A stretch of 64,000 nt of DNA, from contig NZ_SJPT01000003.1 in the NCBI RefSeq assembly GCF_007860095.1, positions 782,690-846,689 on the forward strand, written 5' to 3'. Each line of letters opens with the position of its first letter. The first letter of the stretch is position 1. This DNA comes from Novipirellula galeiformis. Its GTDB lineage: Bacteria; Planctomycetota; Planctomycetia; Pirellulales; Pirellulaceae. The notes below the pieces were generated by a model. The model saw only the letters and a list, made by a program, of their open reading frames with translations, was not told the origin of the DNA and ran no database searches. Made by a program: the position numbers and the translations under genes. Below, in pieces: positions 37,996 to 47,474 of this stretch.

Positions 37996-39555
37996 CTAAC
38001 GCTGGTCGCTCGCGGACGGGGTTGATGTTGCGTCTTGACGGCTGGCTTTGATTTGGGATCGGGTAGCGATTTCGGCTTCCTCTTCCGCAACGTTCGGATC
38101 GATGAATCGAAGGGTCTCGCTCAATTGTACGTCCGAAGTGGCAAACGCGTCGACGGAATCGCCCTCCATTGTAAAGGTTGCCATCGCACGACGTCCGGAA
38201 TCATCCGAAAAATGCTGGATAACCCAACGAATCGGAACCTCCTGAACCGAACCGCGGGCGACCACGCTGAGTACCCGAAGCCCTTCGGAATTGACCCGTT
38301 CGTTGGCGAGCTCAAGTTGCACAAGCTGCTCACCAAGCGTCGTTTTGATGTTTTCTTGCAGCGCTTCCATGCTCCACTGCTTGCCCTCGGGCAGCTTCGA
38401 AAGCCGGCGAAAATCGCACTGCGCGATACTGCGATCGTTCTCAATCATCCGCATCATCGACAAGCCGCGAACGTCGCTGATCATCCGCCAGCGACGATCC
38501 ATGCGAGTTGAAATCCCCACCTGGTTGCTCTGCAATTCAATCAACAACGCTGCGGGGTCGATCGCAGCGGTAACGTCGACGGCGAAAGGCGTTGCGGGCA
38601 TCGCGATCGTTTTCGCGAGCGGTTGCCGAACCATCTTGATCGTGGCAGCGACGTCAAACCCAGGCACGGCAATGCCGATCTCGCGTGTCTCGTGAACGGC
38701 CATCGCCAACCAGGTCGTCACCCCCTCTTTGCGATCAAAGGTGAGTTTGCCAACCACCCGCATCTTGGTGGGCACCCCGTCGACGCTACCGTCCACATTG
38801 CCTCGAACTTGAATACGGGCATCCGACTCACTGATCGCAACGACTTCGGCTTTGACTTCGCATTGTTCAATCGAAGTCAGATTCAACAAGCTTCGCATGC
38901 TCTCGGCTTCGATCACGTATTGGTCTCCGCTCACAACGGCATCGACGGGAAGCAAACCATCCACGGCGACGCTCGACACAGGCACCCGCAACAACTCCAG
39001 TTCATTACTGGTGAAGGAATCGCGGGTCGAGTAAAGGATCTCGGGCATGGTGTCGCGGCGCACCATCGTGTGAGCAACTTCGCGTCGGAGTTTCGAATGA
39101 CGTTTGACGTCGTTCAGGTCGTTGATGCTTTCGGCTTCGTGATAGAAACGCTCGGCCGCGGTCACAAACGAATCGATGCTGGCGTCGTGCGGTAGCCGAT
39201 AGCGCTCTTCGTAATCGAACACGGCTTCGCTTTTCAGCGGAATGACACTCGCTTTTTTGCGGGATACCAACGAGTTCGCTGGAATATTTACATTGCCCTC
39301 GACATCCATTTCCATGCGGACGCGGAACAATTGTGCATCGTGATTTACGGCGAGGGTGACTGGCTCGGTGATCTCACTCTCGCCTTCGCTGCGCGACGAC
39401 GTATTGGACTTTTCGTCCGCGTTGACGATCCCGACGGCCAGAGTGTTGGCCGAAACGACCGACCCCGCCACCAGCAACGAGGTCAGCCCCAAGAACTTTC
39501 GGCGACTCGGAATCGTGTCATTGATCAGTGGGGTCGAAAGACTTTCGCGTGACAT
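37996..39555 (-). CDS. Tat-exported protein of unknown function (519 aa)
   Basis: No known family recognised. The N-terminus carries a twin-arginine signal, SRRKFLG, followed by a hydrophobic stretch LTSLLVAGSVVSANTLAVG (about residues 17-45), suggesting folded export to the periplasm. The mature part is rich in beta-type segments with repeated Val/Ile/Arg alternation, no cysteine-based metal site is evident, and the C-terminus is Ser/Thr-rich. The ATG at 39555 is preferred over a TTG six bases earlier. The gene heads a run with the 336-residue exported protein. Confidence 0.75.
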   Translation of the reverse strand: MSRESLSTPLINDTIPSRRKFLGLTSLLVAGSVVSANTLAVGIVNADEKSNTSSRSEGESEITEPVTLAVNHDAQLFRVRMEMDVEGNVNIPANSLVSRKKASVIPLKSEAVFDYEERYRLPHDASIDSFVTAAERFYHEAESINDLNDVKRHSKLRREVAHTMVRRDTMPEILYSTRDSFTSNELELLRVPVSSVAVDGLLPVDAVVSGDQYVIEAESMRSLLNLTSIEQCEVKAEVVAISESDARIQVRGNVDGSVDGVPTKMRVVGKLTFDRKEGVTTWLAMAVHETREIGIAVPGFDVAATIKMVRQPLAKTIAMPATPFAVDVTAAIDPAALLIELQSNQVGISTRMDRRWRMISDVRGLSMMRMIENDRSIAQCDFRRLSKLPEGKQWSMEALQENIKTTLGEQLVQLELANERVNSEGLRVLSVVARGSVQEVPIRWVIQHFSDDSGRRAMATFTMEGDSVDAFATSDVQLSETLRFIDPNVAEEEAEIATRSQIKASRQDATSTPSASDQR

Positions 39556-40596
39556 ATCCAACCTGTTTAGCGTTCAGAGTCAAAAAGGCCTCAGAGTGCA
39601 CTCGCTCGAGCAACTAGCGAACGATCTGCGAATTTGCGCATTCGCGCCCATGTGGCCTCTCTTTGATCGACCGAATCCAAGGGGAGGGCTAAGGAAAAAC
39701 GGCACAATCCGCAGAAACGGTCCCAGAAACTCGGCGGCGAGCGAATCGTCGCCGGTTCATCTGGAGTCAAACAACGTGGCGGCGAACGACGTTCACGATC
39801 GAAGGACCGTACGGTTGATGCGTTGCGCGCGCAGGTTGCCCTCCGCCGTGACCCAACTGCTCGAATTTTAGGCAGCCGCCTCCTCCCACCCGTCTAAAAG
39901 CCCCCCACCCGTTCTGCGGTGATTGAAACAGCTGCCCCCTCCTCTGGCTACAACCTAAACTCCACCGATGGGACAGAGTAAAAGTGTGGCGGAGCGATCG
40001 ATGTGAGACCATTGTCGCGTTTTGCGACGAGATAACGCCGATTGGTCGCAAATATTGCAATCCTTTCGAATTTTTTACAATCGAACTGGACTTTTGGCGG
40101 ACAGTTGCCAGGAACAGGTATTCAAAAGTGTGTCGCTAACCCCTTAGCGGGCAACACCTTTGCATTTTATTCTGGAAAAAAAGGGTCAAATCAATTGGGT
40201 TTGGCCCCAAATTTCCTGTACCTCTTTGTTGGTCAGTTAGCCGGTAGCGAGTTCCAAGTGCTCAGGCACCCAAGGATCGGGCTTAACGAGAATTTGCCTA
40301 ATCCTTAGAAAAAAGTGAACATCCGCCGGATTTAATCGGTCAAAAGAGGCCACGAGTCGTGCGTTTTTCGCGTACTATGAGTGAACGCCAATGGCAAGGA
40401 GTCGTTGGTGGTATCGCAAGCCGAGGCAGCGGTGGAAAAAAAGTTTCCCCGACGCCTGGGTCGAAGCGGGACAAAAAGTATCTTGCCCTATGGATAGGGT
40501 GATACCCGGGCAACACCGGTACGAAGTCGAGCGATCCGCCGGGGTCGCAGGGAATTCAATCGACCCATCGTACGATAGCACTGGGAAGGAATGGCG
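39556..40596. other. About 1 kb intergenic region before the sigma-factor gene
   Basis: Divergent promoter space with no supported gene; the frame at 39767-40060 on the minus strand is a shadow-like low-complexity frame. AT content rises after 40040. GGGAAGGA (40583-40590) precedes the sigma-factor ATG. A long leader is possible, but its signals could not be resolved by eye. Confidence 0.5.
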
Positions 40597-42285
40597 ATGC
40601 ACGAAGAATATCGTGACGAAAAAATTCAGGAACTTCGAGATCAACTCACCCGATTTGCTCCGAAGGCAAAAAAGGTAGAGCAAGCGGCTCTTGCCGAAAA
40701 GCTCTGCGGCGAGATCGAGCCAAATCGGCCCTACTCGTTTGACTATCTCTGCTTCCGAATTACGAATTACCGTCCTGAAAAGGCCAGCCGACACAACGTC
40801 GAAGCGGCCGATCTCAAACATGACCTATTCCTGCTGATCGAAGACCTCAGCGACTCGGCGGACGTCTCCGTCAACGAGTTCACCGAGCCGGTGCACACCG
40901 TGGACGACTTGAGCCGCTTGTTTAGCGTTTCCACCAAGACGATCAGCCGTTGGCGTGACGCGGGTCTCGTCAGCCGACGTCTCCTGTTCGGTGGCCGCAA
41001 ACGAGTGGGGTTCCTGCACAGCAGCGTGGAGGCCTTTGTGGCCAATAACCGCGAAAAGATTCGTCGTGGCGAACGCTTCAGCCAACTCAGCGATGACGAA
41101 AAGAGCGAAATGATCGAACGGGCTCGCCAATTGGTCGAGGGCGGGGCGAGCTTGTCGGACGTGACACGTCAATTGTCCGAGCAAATGAATCGCAGCCCGG
41201 AAACGATTCGTTACACGCTGAAGAACTTTGATGCCGACCATCAGCAATTGGCGATCTTCCCGAACCATCGTGCAACGTTGACCGACGACGACAAACGCGC
41301 CATCTTCAAATTGGCGACCCAGGGATCCTCGGTGACTCAGTTGTGCAAGCGATTCAAGCGAACTCGCTCGAGCATCCAACGCATCTTGTTGGACATGCGG
41401 ATGCAGCACGTTATGGAATTGCCGCTTGACTACATGTACAACGAAGATTTCGATGCGACCGCTAGCGTGATGGAAACTCGCGAACAGGAATATCTGGCTC
41501 CGCTTCCGGAAGCCACCACACCGTCTCGCAAGGTCCGTGTCCCCAGTGGATTGCCAAGCTACTTGGCTGCCCTGTATGACGTTCCGCTGTTGAATCGTGA
41601 GCAAGAGTATCACTTGTTTCGCAAAATGAACTACTTGAAGCACAAGGCCAGCCGACTACGGGACAGCTTGGAAACGGCCGGTGCGACCAAGACCGCAGTG
41701 ATGGACCAGATCGATTCGATTTACGAAGAAGCAGTCAAGGTCAAGAACAAGATCGTGCAAAGCAACCTGCGTTTGGTCGTTTCGATCGCCAAGCGACACG
41801 TCGCCAGCAGCGATGACTTTTTCGCCTTGATCAGCGACGGCAACATGTCGTTGATTCGTGCGGTAGAAAAGTTCGATTACTCGCGGGGCAACAAATTTAG
41901 CACTTACGCTTCGTGGGCGATCATGAAGAACTTTGCACGGACGATTCCGAGCGAGTTCAAACATCGCGATCGGTTCCGCACGACCACCGAAGAATTGTTT
42001 TTGTCTCGCCAAGACGATCGTTTGGATCCCTACGCGGAAGAAACCGTTCAACGAACACGACAACGTGAGTTGTCAAAGATTCTGGACCGTTTGGATGAAC
42101 GCGAGCAGAAGATTATTACCGCTCGATTTGGGCTTGGACGTGGCAACGAACCGTTGACGCTCAAAGAAGTCGGTGAAGAGATGGGCGTGACCAAAGAACG
42201 CATCCGTCAACTCGAGGTTCGAGCCCTGATGAAATTGCGAGAAGCGGCCAACGAGGCGAAAATTGATGTCGAGTTGGGCTCCTAA
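40597..42285 (+). CDS. Sigma-70-family factor with HTH-rich N-terminal half
   Basis: A 562-residue putative sigma factor. The C-terminal half has region 1.2-like (about 318-350), region 2 (about 388-455; NLRLVVSIAKRH, DGNMSLIRAVEKFDYSRGNKFSTYASWAI) and region 4 (about 490-550; EREQKIITARFGLG, TLKEVGEEMGVTKERIRQLE). Region 3 is largely missing: only about 45 residues separate regions 2 and 4. The N-terminal half, in place of region 1.1, contains three helix-turn-helix-like segments: TVDDLSRLFSVSTKTISRWR (about 101-121), a second near 186-210 and a third near 244-266. It may bind DNA on its own. The ATG at 40597 has GGAAGGA six bases upstream, so the ATG at 40591 is too close. A strong terminator follows. 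Confidence 0.88.
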   Translation: MHEEYRDEKIQELRDQLTRFAPKAKKVEQAALAEKLCGEIEPNRPYSFDYLCFRITNYRPEKASRHNVEAADLKHDLFLLIEDLSDSADVSVNEFTEPVHTVDDLSRLFSVSTKTISRWRDAGLVSRRLLFGGRKRVGFLHSSVEAFVANNREKIRRGERFSQLSDDEKSEMIERARQLVEGGASLSDVTRQLSEQMNRSPETIRYTLKNFDADHQQLAIFPNHRATLTDDDKRAIFKLATQGSSVTQLCKRFKRTRSSIQRILLDMRMQHVMELPLDYMYNEDFDATASVMETREQEYLAPLPEATTPSRKVRVPSGLPSYLAALYDVPLLNREQEYHLFRKMNYLKHKASRLRDSLETAGATKTAVMDQIDSIYEEAVKVKNKIVQSNLRLVVSIAKRHVASSDDFFALISDGNMSLIRAVEKFDYSRGNKFSTYASWAIMKNFARTIPSEFKHRDRFRTTTEELFLSRQDDRLDPYAEETVQRTRQRELSKILDRLDEREQKIITARFGLGRGNEPLTLKEVGEEMGVTKERIRQLEVRALMKLREAANEAKIDVELGS

Positions 42286-42305
42286 TCGCCGCATCGGTCA
42301 GTCTC

Positions 42306-42347
42306 AAAAAACCTTCCGTTGCCCCCCTTAGCGACGGAAGGTTTTTT
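42306..42347. terminator. Bidirectional terminator after the sigma-factor gene
   Basis: Stem aaccttccgt / acggaaggtt, flanked by A and T runs on either side, so it can end transcription from both directions (sigma gene, and the minus-strand methyltransferase ending at 42617). Confidence 0.9.
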
Positions 42348-42482
42348 AATGCATTGGCGTCTACGAACATCGTGGATCGCCCCCGCGATCCACGACGCGA
42401 GGGTGCTAACCCAAGGAGGTGAATCCGGGGCTCGACCCTGAGAGCCATTGGACAAATGACGTGTGATTCAAGCCGTAATTGC

Positions 42483-42545
42483 AATCGCCAGAACGGGGGC
42501 CGCCGTCTAGCGACGGCGGCTACATCAACATCAAAAGTGCTCTAG
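42483..42545 (+). repeat. Dispersed MITE-like element, truncated copy C
   Basis: Matches the right half of copies A and B: tcgccag, then gccgccgtctagcgacggcg, then gctacatcaa and a terminal tgctctagcc. The hairpin is kept, with compensating changes in the stem (ccgccgtc / gacggcgg). Confidence 0.7.
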
Positions 42546-42616
42546 CCATATGAACGCTAAACACCGATTTACCGAGATCGACCTAACCGCTTGCCTAGCG
42601 AGCCGCCTTCCCCGCT

Positions 42617-43705
42617 CTACGAGCGTCGAGCAGACAAACTCACCGCGAAGCAGACCTCGCATCGATTGCGTGCGAGTTGCCGGATTTGAATGTCGCTGAC
42701 GCCCCACGACTCGACCTTTCTTCGCCAAGCTTCGATGCGATCGGCGGCTTCGTAGTCACCTAGTTTCAGTGTGATTAACAAGCCACGAAAGTTGCTGTTT
42801 CGATTGCAAACGACATTGGCAACCGTAGCAAGGGTTTGATTCGGTGTCACGCTGGAATCAACGAGCAACCATTTGGCATCGCGAAACGCTCGACGGGGCA
42901 AGTCGTCCGCACGCGCGACAAGGTGCTGGAAATTCGGATGCTCGGCCACGCGAGGATCCATGTTCGCGGGATCGATTCCGATCACCTTCAAACCGAGTTC
43001 GAGCAGGCGTCCACAGGCGCCACCCGGCGCAGAACCGATTTCAATAGCCACGTCGCCTCGCTGCAGATCAAACCCGCTCCACTGGATCGCCTCGGCGGCT
43101 TTGTAATAGGCGCGTGATACGGGTTCCTCGGCCAAGTCGATCGGTTGGATCGCTCCCGGCCAACGCGTCGGCCATGTCTCCGCTTCGTGGGTGCCGATGA
43201 ACCAATGCGATGGATCGACGAGGACCACGTCGAGGATCTTTTCACCTGGTTGTGCGACCCGATTTGGAGCATCCGAGCGGAACCAGTCCTCGGCAAGCTT
43301 CGCGTAGATTTCCTCGGCAATCGCTCGCGAGACTTCATCGATCCCGGGTTCAAAATCAAAACGTCCAATCGGTGCTCGATCCTTGGGCCACAGATGGAAT
43401 TGATCAAAGCGGAATTCGGCGGGAAAACGTTCCTCGAGCAAGCTGCGGAGCGTTTCGATATGCGAGGCTGCGTCGGTTCCCTTGACCTGACCAAGCGACG
43501 TTGCCGAGGTGCGAATGAAGATGCCTTTGGGTGGTTTACGATCGCCATCATGTTTGGCGGTGACAAAACCAGGACGCGAAAATGCTAAACGCCAACCTTC
43601 GGAAAGGATCGATTCCTTGACCGCTTTTTCGGCACCAAACGCACAACACATCATTGCGAACGAGGGACCGGAGGAAGGCTTAGCTTGACTGTCTTTTTTA
43701 TTCAT
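42617..43705 (-). CDS. RlmM-like rRNA ribose 2'-O-methyltransferase (FtsJ fold)
   Basis: A 362-residue SAM-dependent methyltransferase. An N-terminal THUMP-like domain (about 15-170; AMMCCAFGAEKAVKESIL) precedes the RrmJ/FtsJ-type domain with motif I IEIGSAPGGACGRLLELGL, an Asp in LLVDSSVTPNQTL, and the catalytic Lys in LLITLKLGDYEA. This is the architecture of RlmM, which methylates C2498 of 23S rRNA in E. coli; the target in this lineage is an inference. The chosen ATG at 43705 overlaps the stop of the upstream amidohydrolase gene by eight bases, indicating coupling. Confidence 0.8.
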   Translation of the reverse strand: MNKKDSQAKPSSGPSFAMMCCAFGAEKAVKESILSEGWRLAFSRPGFVTAKHDGDRKPPKGIFIRTSATSLGQVKGTDAASHIETLRSLLEERFPAEFRFDQFHLWPKDRAPIGRFDFEPGIDEVSRAIAEEIYAKLAEDWFRSDAPNRVAQPGEKILDVVLVDPSHWFIGTHEAETWPTRWPGAIQPIDLAEEPVSRAYYKAAEAIQWSGFDLQRGDVAIEIGSAPGGACGRLLELGLKVIGIDPANMDPRVAEHPNFQHLVARADDLPRRAFRDAKWLLVDSSVTPNQTLATVANVVCNRNSNFRGLLITLKLGDYEAADRIEAWRRKVESWGVSDIQIRQLARNRCEVCFAVSLSARRS

Positions 43706-45113
43706 GAAGGTTCTTGGTTGGTCTGCGGTCTTGGTTGTACTGCGATGAGGGATGATCGCGGCGAAACGTCTCGAGTCGTTCGGCGACACCGGGAATCAAT
43801 TTGGCCGCGTTTTGGTAATAAAGCTTTTGGAGTACATCGTCTGGGAGATCGATCCCGTCGATCGTCCACAAGCCTTGTGGCGGTGGCACTTTTTCGCTGT
43901 AAGGAAAATTCTCGTCGCGAGTTTCAAAGAATCGCCAATAAAATTGGATGCGTAACTCAGGCCATGGGCCATCGGTGCCAAACAGCATTCGGTCCGCGTA
44001 CCGAATGATAAAGTCACGCGACGTGTAAGGTTGACGCCCTAATTCGTTGATCCGCGACGCTGGCTCGACCCATAGATTGGGATATTGATCTAACCATTGA
44101 CCGACCTGACGCAAGTCTTCGGAATTGTTGGCCATGTGGGCGCCGATGAACTGCGTTTTCGGGTGACGAGCAATCACGCGGTTGCGTGCTTCGAGTAACG
44201 CATCACGCGAAGGGAACTCATCCCCATGAAAGCTCCAATCGGGATGGCGACTTAGTTCTTCCCAACGCTCGTTGGTTTCATCGATCGGATCAAAGAATGC
44301 CGCAGGGTCGGCGGTATGGATGATAATCGGGATTCCGAGTTCACCACAGGTGCGCCAAATGGGATCCCAGCGTGGATCATCAATCGCGATCAGCGAACCG
44401 TCGGGGTTTTGGTAGGTAAGGCCGAAGCGTTTGAAGATTTTCAAACCACTAACCCCTTTGCCGACCGCCTCACGCAGCAGCTCGCTGGTGCGCTGAGCAA
44501 ATCCGCGGCGGTGACAATCCCATGTGGCGGGGTCGTCGGCCTCACCGTCGCCTTGCCAATCGATGTTGGCGTAAATCAAAAAACGGTCACGATGCTGAGT
44601 CCACAACTCTTTGAGATGAGCGTCAAGTTGGTCGCCCAACTTTCCGTCGAGCGAAGCGCAGATGGCGATCTGGTTGCGATCCATCAAGTCAACAAAATCA
44701 GCAATCGCTTGCTGATTGCCGCGCATTCGGTAGTAGAAGTGGGTGTGCACATCGACGACGGGAAATGCGGCGTGAGTGAGTAAATGGGAGGCCACGCGCA
44801 GCTTGCTTTGAGGCCGAAAGTTTCTCAATAAAAGCTCTCGCCCCTGACGACCATCCAAAGGAGTCGCAAGCGGGGGATTCTCAATCGGCTCGGTCGCTTG
44901 GACGCAGGCGGTCGCCCAGGGCCATAGCGTCACGAGAAGCAAAAGCACCGCCAGAGAGGTTTTGGCGATCGGAGGCTGCGGATTTGAGTTCGCAAAAGCG
45001 ACCACCAGAGGCGCCGGACGTGTGTAGGGCAAGTTCTTTGGGGTCACGGGGGATTGGGCCGCAGTCATTTCCATATTCTCCGCTACAATAACGTCATTTG
45101 GAATCACAATCAT
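43698..45113 (-). CDS. Exported amidohydrolase-superfamily protein
   Basis: A 471-residue TIM-barrel metal-dependent hydrolase of the amidohydrolase_2 type. Metal-site motifs are clear: VDVHTHFYY (residue about 120), IIIHTADP, FIGAHMANN and LFGTDGPW. A hydrophobic stretch LAVLLLLVTLWPWATACVQA (about 54-73) suggests export, although the 50 residues before it are unusually long for a signal peptide, so the true start may be later. Members of the family hydrolyse or decarboxylate small carboxylates and lactones; the substrate here is unknown. It is coupled to the RlmM-like gene downstream. Confidence 0.85.
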   Translation of the reverse strand: MIVIPNDVIVAENMEMTAAQSPVTPKNLPYTRPAPLVVAFANSNPQPPIAKTSLAVLLLLVTLWPWATACVQATEPIENPPLATPLDGRQGRELLLRNFRPQSKLRVASHLLTHAAFPVVDVHTHFYYRMRGNQQAIADFVDLMDRNQIAICASLDGKLGDQLDAHLKELWTQHRDRFLIYANIDWQGDGEADDPATWDCHRRGFAQRTSELLREAVGKGVSGLKIFKRFGLTYQNPDGSLIAIDDPRWDPIWRTCGELGIPIIIHTADPAAFFDPIDETNERWEELSRHPDWSFHGDEFPSRDALLEARNRVIARHPKTQFIGAHMANNSEDLRQVGQWLDQYPNLWVEPASRINELGRQPYTSRDFIIRYADRMLFGTDGPWPELRIQFYWRFFETRDENFPYSEKVPPPQGLWTIDGIDLPDDVLQKLYYQNAAKLIPGVAERLETFRRDHPSSQYNQDRRPTKNLHE

Positions 45114-45151
45114 TGTTTTGTGTCACTGAATGTCTTGGTTGGTAAACGCTT

Positions 45152-47383
45152 GTGAACATGGATCGAACGCAGTACCAAACGGCAGGCGGCCAATCGGCTA
45201 GCAAAAAACTATCATTGGAGGCAACGACGCCCCCCGCGGAAGTGCCCGGTTATCGGCTGCAAAAATTTCTCGGAGCCGGGGCTTTCGGCCAAGTTTGGGT
45301 CGGACTCGATTTGAATACCGGACGCTCAGTCGCGGTCAAATTTTACCTTCACCGCAGCGGGGTCAATTGGTCGTTGCTGAGCCGCGAAGTCAAAAACTTG
45401 GTCCAATTGTCAGCCGATCGCCACGTCGTGCAAGTTCTCGAGGTCGGCTGGGATGCCGTTCCACCGTACTATGTGATGGAATTGGTCAGCGGAGGATCGC
45501 TCGAAGACTTCCTTGAACATAACCGCCCGATGCCTGTAATCGAAGCGGTGGACATGTTCCGAAAGATCGTGATTGGACTGAATCATTGCCATGGCAAGGG
45601 TGTACTTCACTGCGATTTGAAGCCCGCGAACATTTTACTCAGTGAAGACAACGAGCCTCGCCTGGCGGACTTTGGGCAAAGTCGAATGTCTCACGACCAA
45701 ACCCCCGCGCTCGGGACGCTGTTCTACATGGCTCCCGAGCAAGCCGATTTAAACTCCACGCCCGATGCGAGTTGGGATGTGTATGCGGTCGGCGCCATCT
45801 TGTATCGGTTGCTGACGGGAGCCCCGCCGTATCGCGACGACTCCATTGTCGAACAAATTGACACTGCCGGTTCGCTGCCAAAACGACTCGAGCACTATCG
45901 CCAAGCGATTCAAAACAGCCCACCGCCGGAAGGTCATCTGCGGGGGCATGGAGTCGACCGCATGCTGGGGCGGATCGTAAATCGATGCTTGGCAGCCGAC
46001 CCGGCGGATCGATACGGAAACGCGCAACAGATTTTACAGGACCTGGACCGCCGCGATCGAATCCGGGCACGCCGCCCCCTGATGTTGTTGGGGATCGTGG
46101 GTCCGTTGTTACTGCTGCTGGCCACCTGCATCTTTGCCGCTCGGAGTATCGAGCATGCGAGCCAGAGTACGATCAGTGCCCTCCGCAGCGAAGCCTTTGG
46201 AAGTAACCAATTGGCGGCAAAGTTTGCCGCCCGCACGCTAGAAAGTGAGATTGAACGCTATTTTGATGCCGCTCGCGTGGAAACACGTGGCCAAGAATTG
46301 CGGGAACTTCTCGAGCAATCGTTCAACGATCCTGAAATGAAACCGTTGCGAGAGATCATCGGCTCGTCGGCGACAAGCGACGCAGAGAAGGTTGCGGCGC
46401 GTGAGTCGATGCTCGATGCCGAACCACGGCTAAGGATCGACGCTTGGTTGAGCAAACGATTACAACGTTATCAGGACCCGTCTGGGACATCGCGGCGACC
46501 TCGTTTTGCAACCATGTTCGTCACCGATGCAATGGGAACCATCATCGGAATCGTGTACGAGGATCACGTCGAGCGCGCTCAAAATAGTGCGGGACGCAAC
46601 TTTGCCTTCCGTACCTATTTCCACGGGGGACGTAAAGAAATCGACCGCACGACACCGCGTGAAGCGATCACTCCGCTGCAACGTACTCATCTTTCCGCCG
46701 CGTTTCAAAGTACCGCAACGGGGCTTTGGAAAGTGGCCGTCAGCACGCCGATTTATTTCACGGACGATCACACTCGGGCTGACGCGGTATTCGTCGCCAC
46801 GATCAATCTTGGTGACTTCCAATTGCTGCAAAGTGAACAGGGGGCGAACCAAATCGCCGTGTTAGTCGATGCACGCGACGGACCGATGCGAGGCACCGTG
46901 CTGCAACACCCCTTGATGGATGCCAGACGCGACGCAGGAGAGACATTAGCGGGCGAGAAATTCCAAGTCGACGCGGCGCTGTTTGAACGCATTTTAGAGG
47001 GGGGAGACGTCGATTATCGCGACCCCGTTTCTCAATGCACCGATGGGAAACCCTACTGGGGCGACTGGATCGTCGCGATGCAAAGCGTCGAGTTGCCAAC
47101 GGCCGATCGAACGGAAGTCCCAGGCAAGCAAGACGAGCCGAAGGAAACCGCCGATCTATTGGTCCTTGTGCAATACCGACTCTCTAAGGTGTTGGCGCCC
47201 GTAGGCCAGATGCGGTCGGTGCTCTTGACCGAAGGGGCTACCGCCATCGCATCGATCTTGATCGTGACGCTGCTTTTGTGGATTTTGGTTCAACGTAGCG
47301 GTGAGACCAAAACAATCTCCCATCGCGCGCAGCAGAAAGACACCAGCGACCATGACGGCATGACCGAAACGATCGCGGTTTGA
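45152..47383 (+). CDS. Transmembrane Ser/Thr protein kinase with extracytoplasmic sensor
   Basis: A 743-residue Hanks-type kinase. Cytoplasmic kinase domain (about 34-300): P-loop GAGAFGQVWVG (41-51), Lys63 in VAVK, catalytic loop HCDLKPANILL (Asp155) and DFGQSR (173-178). The catalytic loop has Cys in place of the usual Arg before Asp, so it is a non-RD kinase. A membrane helix (about 309-330) leads to a roughly 365-residue extracytoplasmic domain, then a second helix (about 698-714) and a short cytoplasmic tail. The external domain looks like a double-Cache-type ligand sensor by layout, an inference. GTG at 45152 or ATG at 45158 could be the start. Confidence 0.88.
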   Translation: MNMDRTQYQTAGGQSASKKLSLEATTPPAEVPGYRLQKFLGAGAFGQVWVGLDLNTGRSVAVKFYLHRSGVNWSLLSREVKNLVQLSADRHVVQVLEVGWDAVPPYYVMELVSGGSLEDFLEHNRPMPVIEAVDMFRKIVIGLNHCHGKGVLHCDLKPANILLSEDNEPRLADFGQSRMSHDQTPALGTLFYMAPEQADLNSTPDASWDVYAVGAILYRLLTGAPPYRDDSIVEQIDTAGSLPKRLEHYRQAIQNSPPPEGHLRGHGVDRMLGRIVNRCLAADPADRYGNAQQILQDLDRRDRIRARRPLMLLGIVGPLLLLLATCIFAARSIEHASQSTISALRSEAFGSNQLAAKFAARTLESEIERYFDAARVETRGQELRELLEQSFNDPEMKPLREIIGSSATSDAEKVAARESMLDAEPRLRIDAWLSKRLQRYQDPSGTSRRPRFATMFVTDAMGTIIGIVYEDHVERAQNSAGRNFAFRTYFHGGRKEIDRTTPREAITPLQRTHLSAAFQSTATGLWKVAVSTPIYFTDDHTRADAVFVATINLGDFQLLQSEQGANQIAVLVDARDGPMRGTVLQHPLMDARRDAGETLAGEKFQVDAALFERILEGGDVDYRDPVSQCTDGKPYWGDWIVAMQSVELPTADRTEVPGKQDEPKETADLLVLVQYRLSKVLAPVGQMRSVLLTEGATAIASILIVTLLLWILVQRSGETKTISHRAQQKDTSDHDGMTETIAV

Positions 47384-47474
47384 TCGTAATCGTCAACGGC
47401 GGACGACGATCCCCGCGGTTCCTCCCTTCGTAAACGCACATTGCCCCCACTGATATCCCCCATGAGTAAATGAA

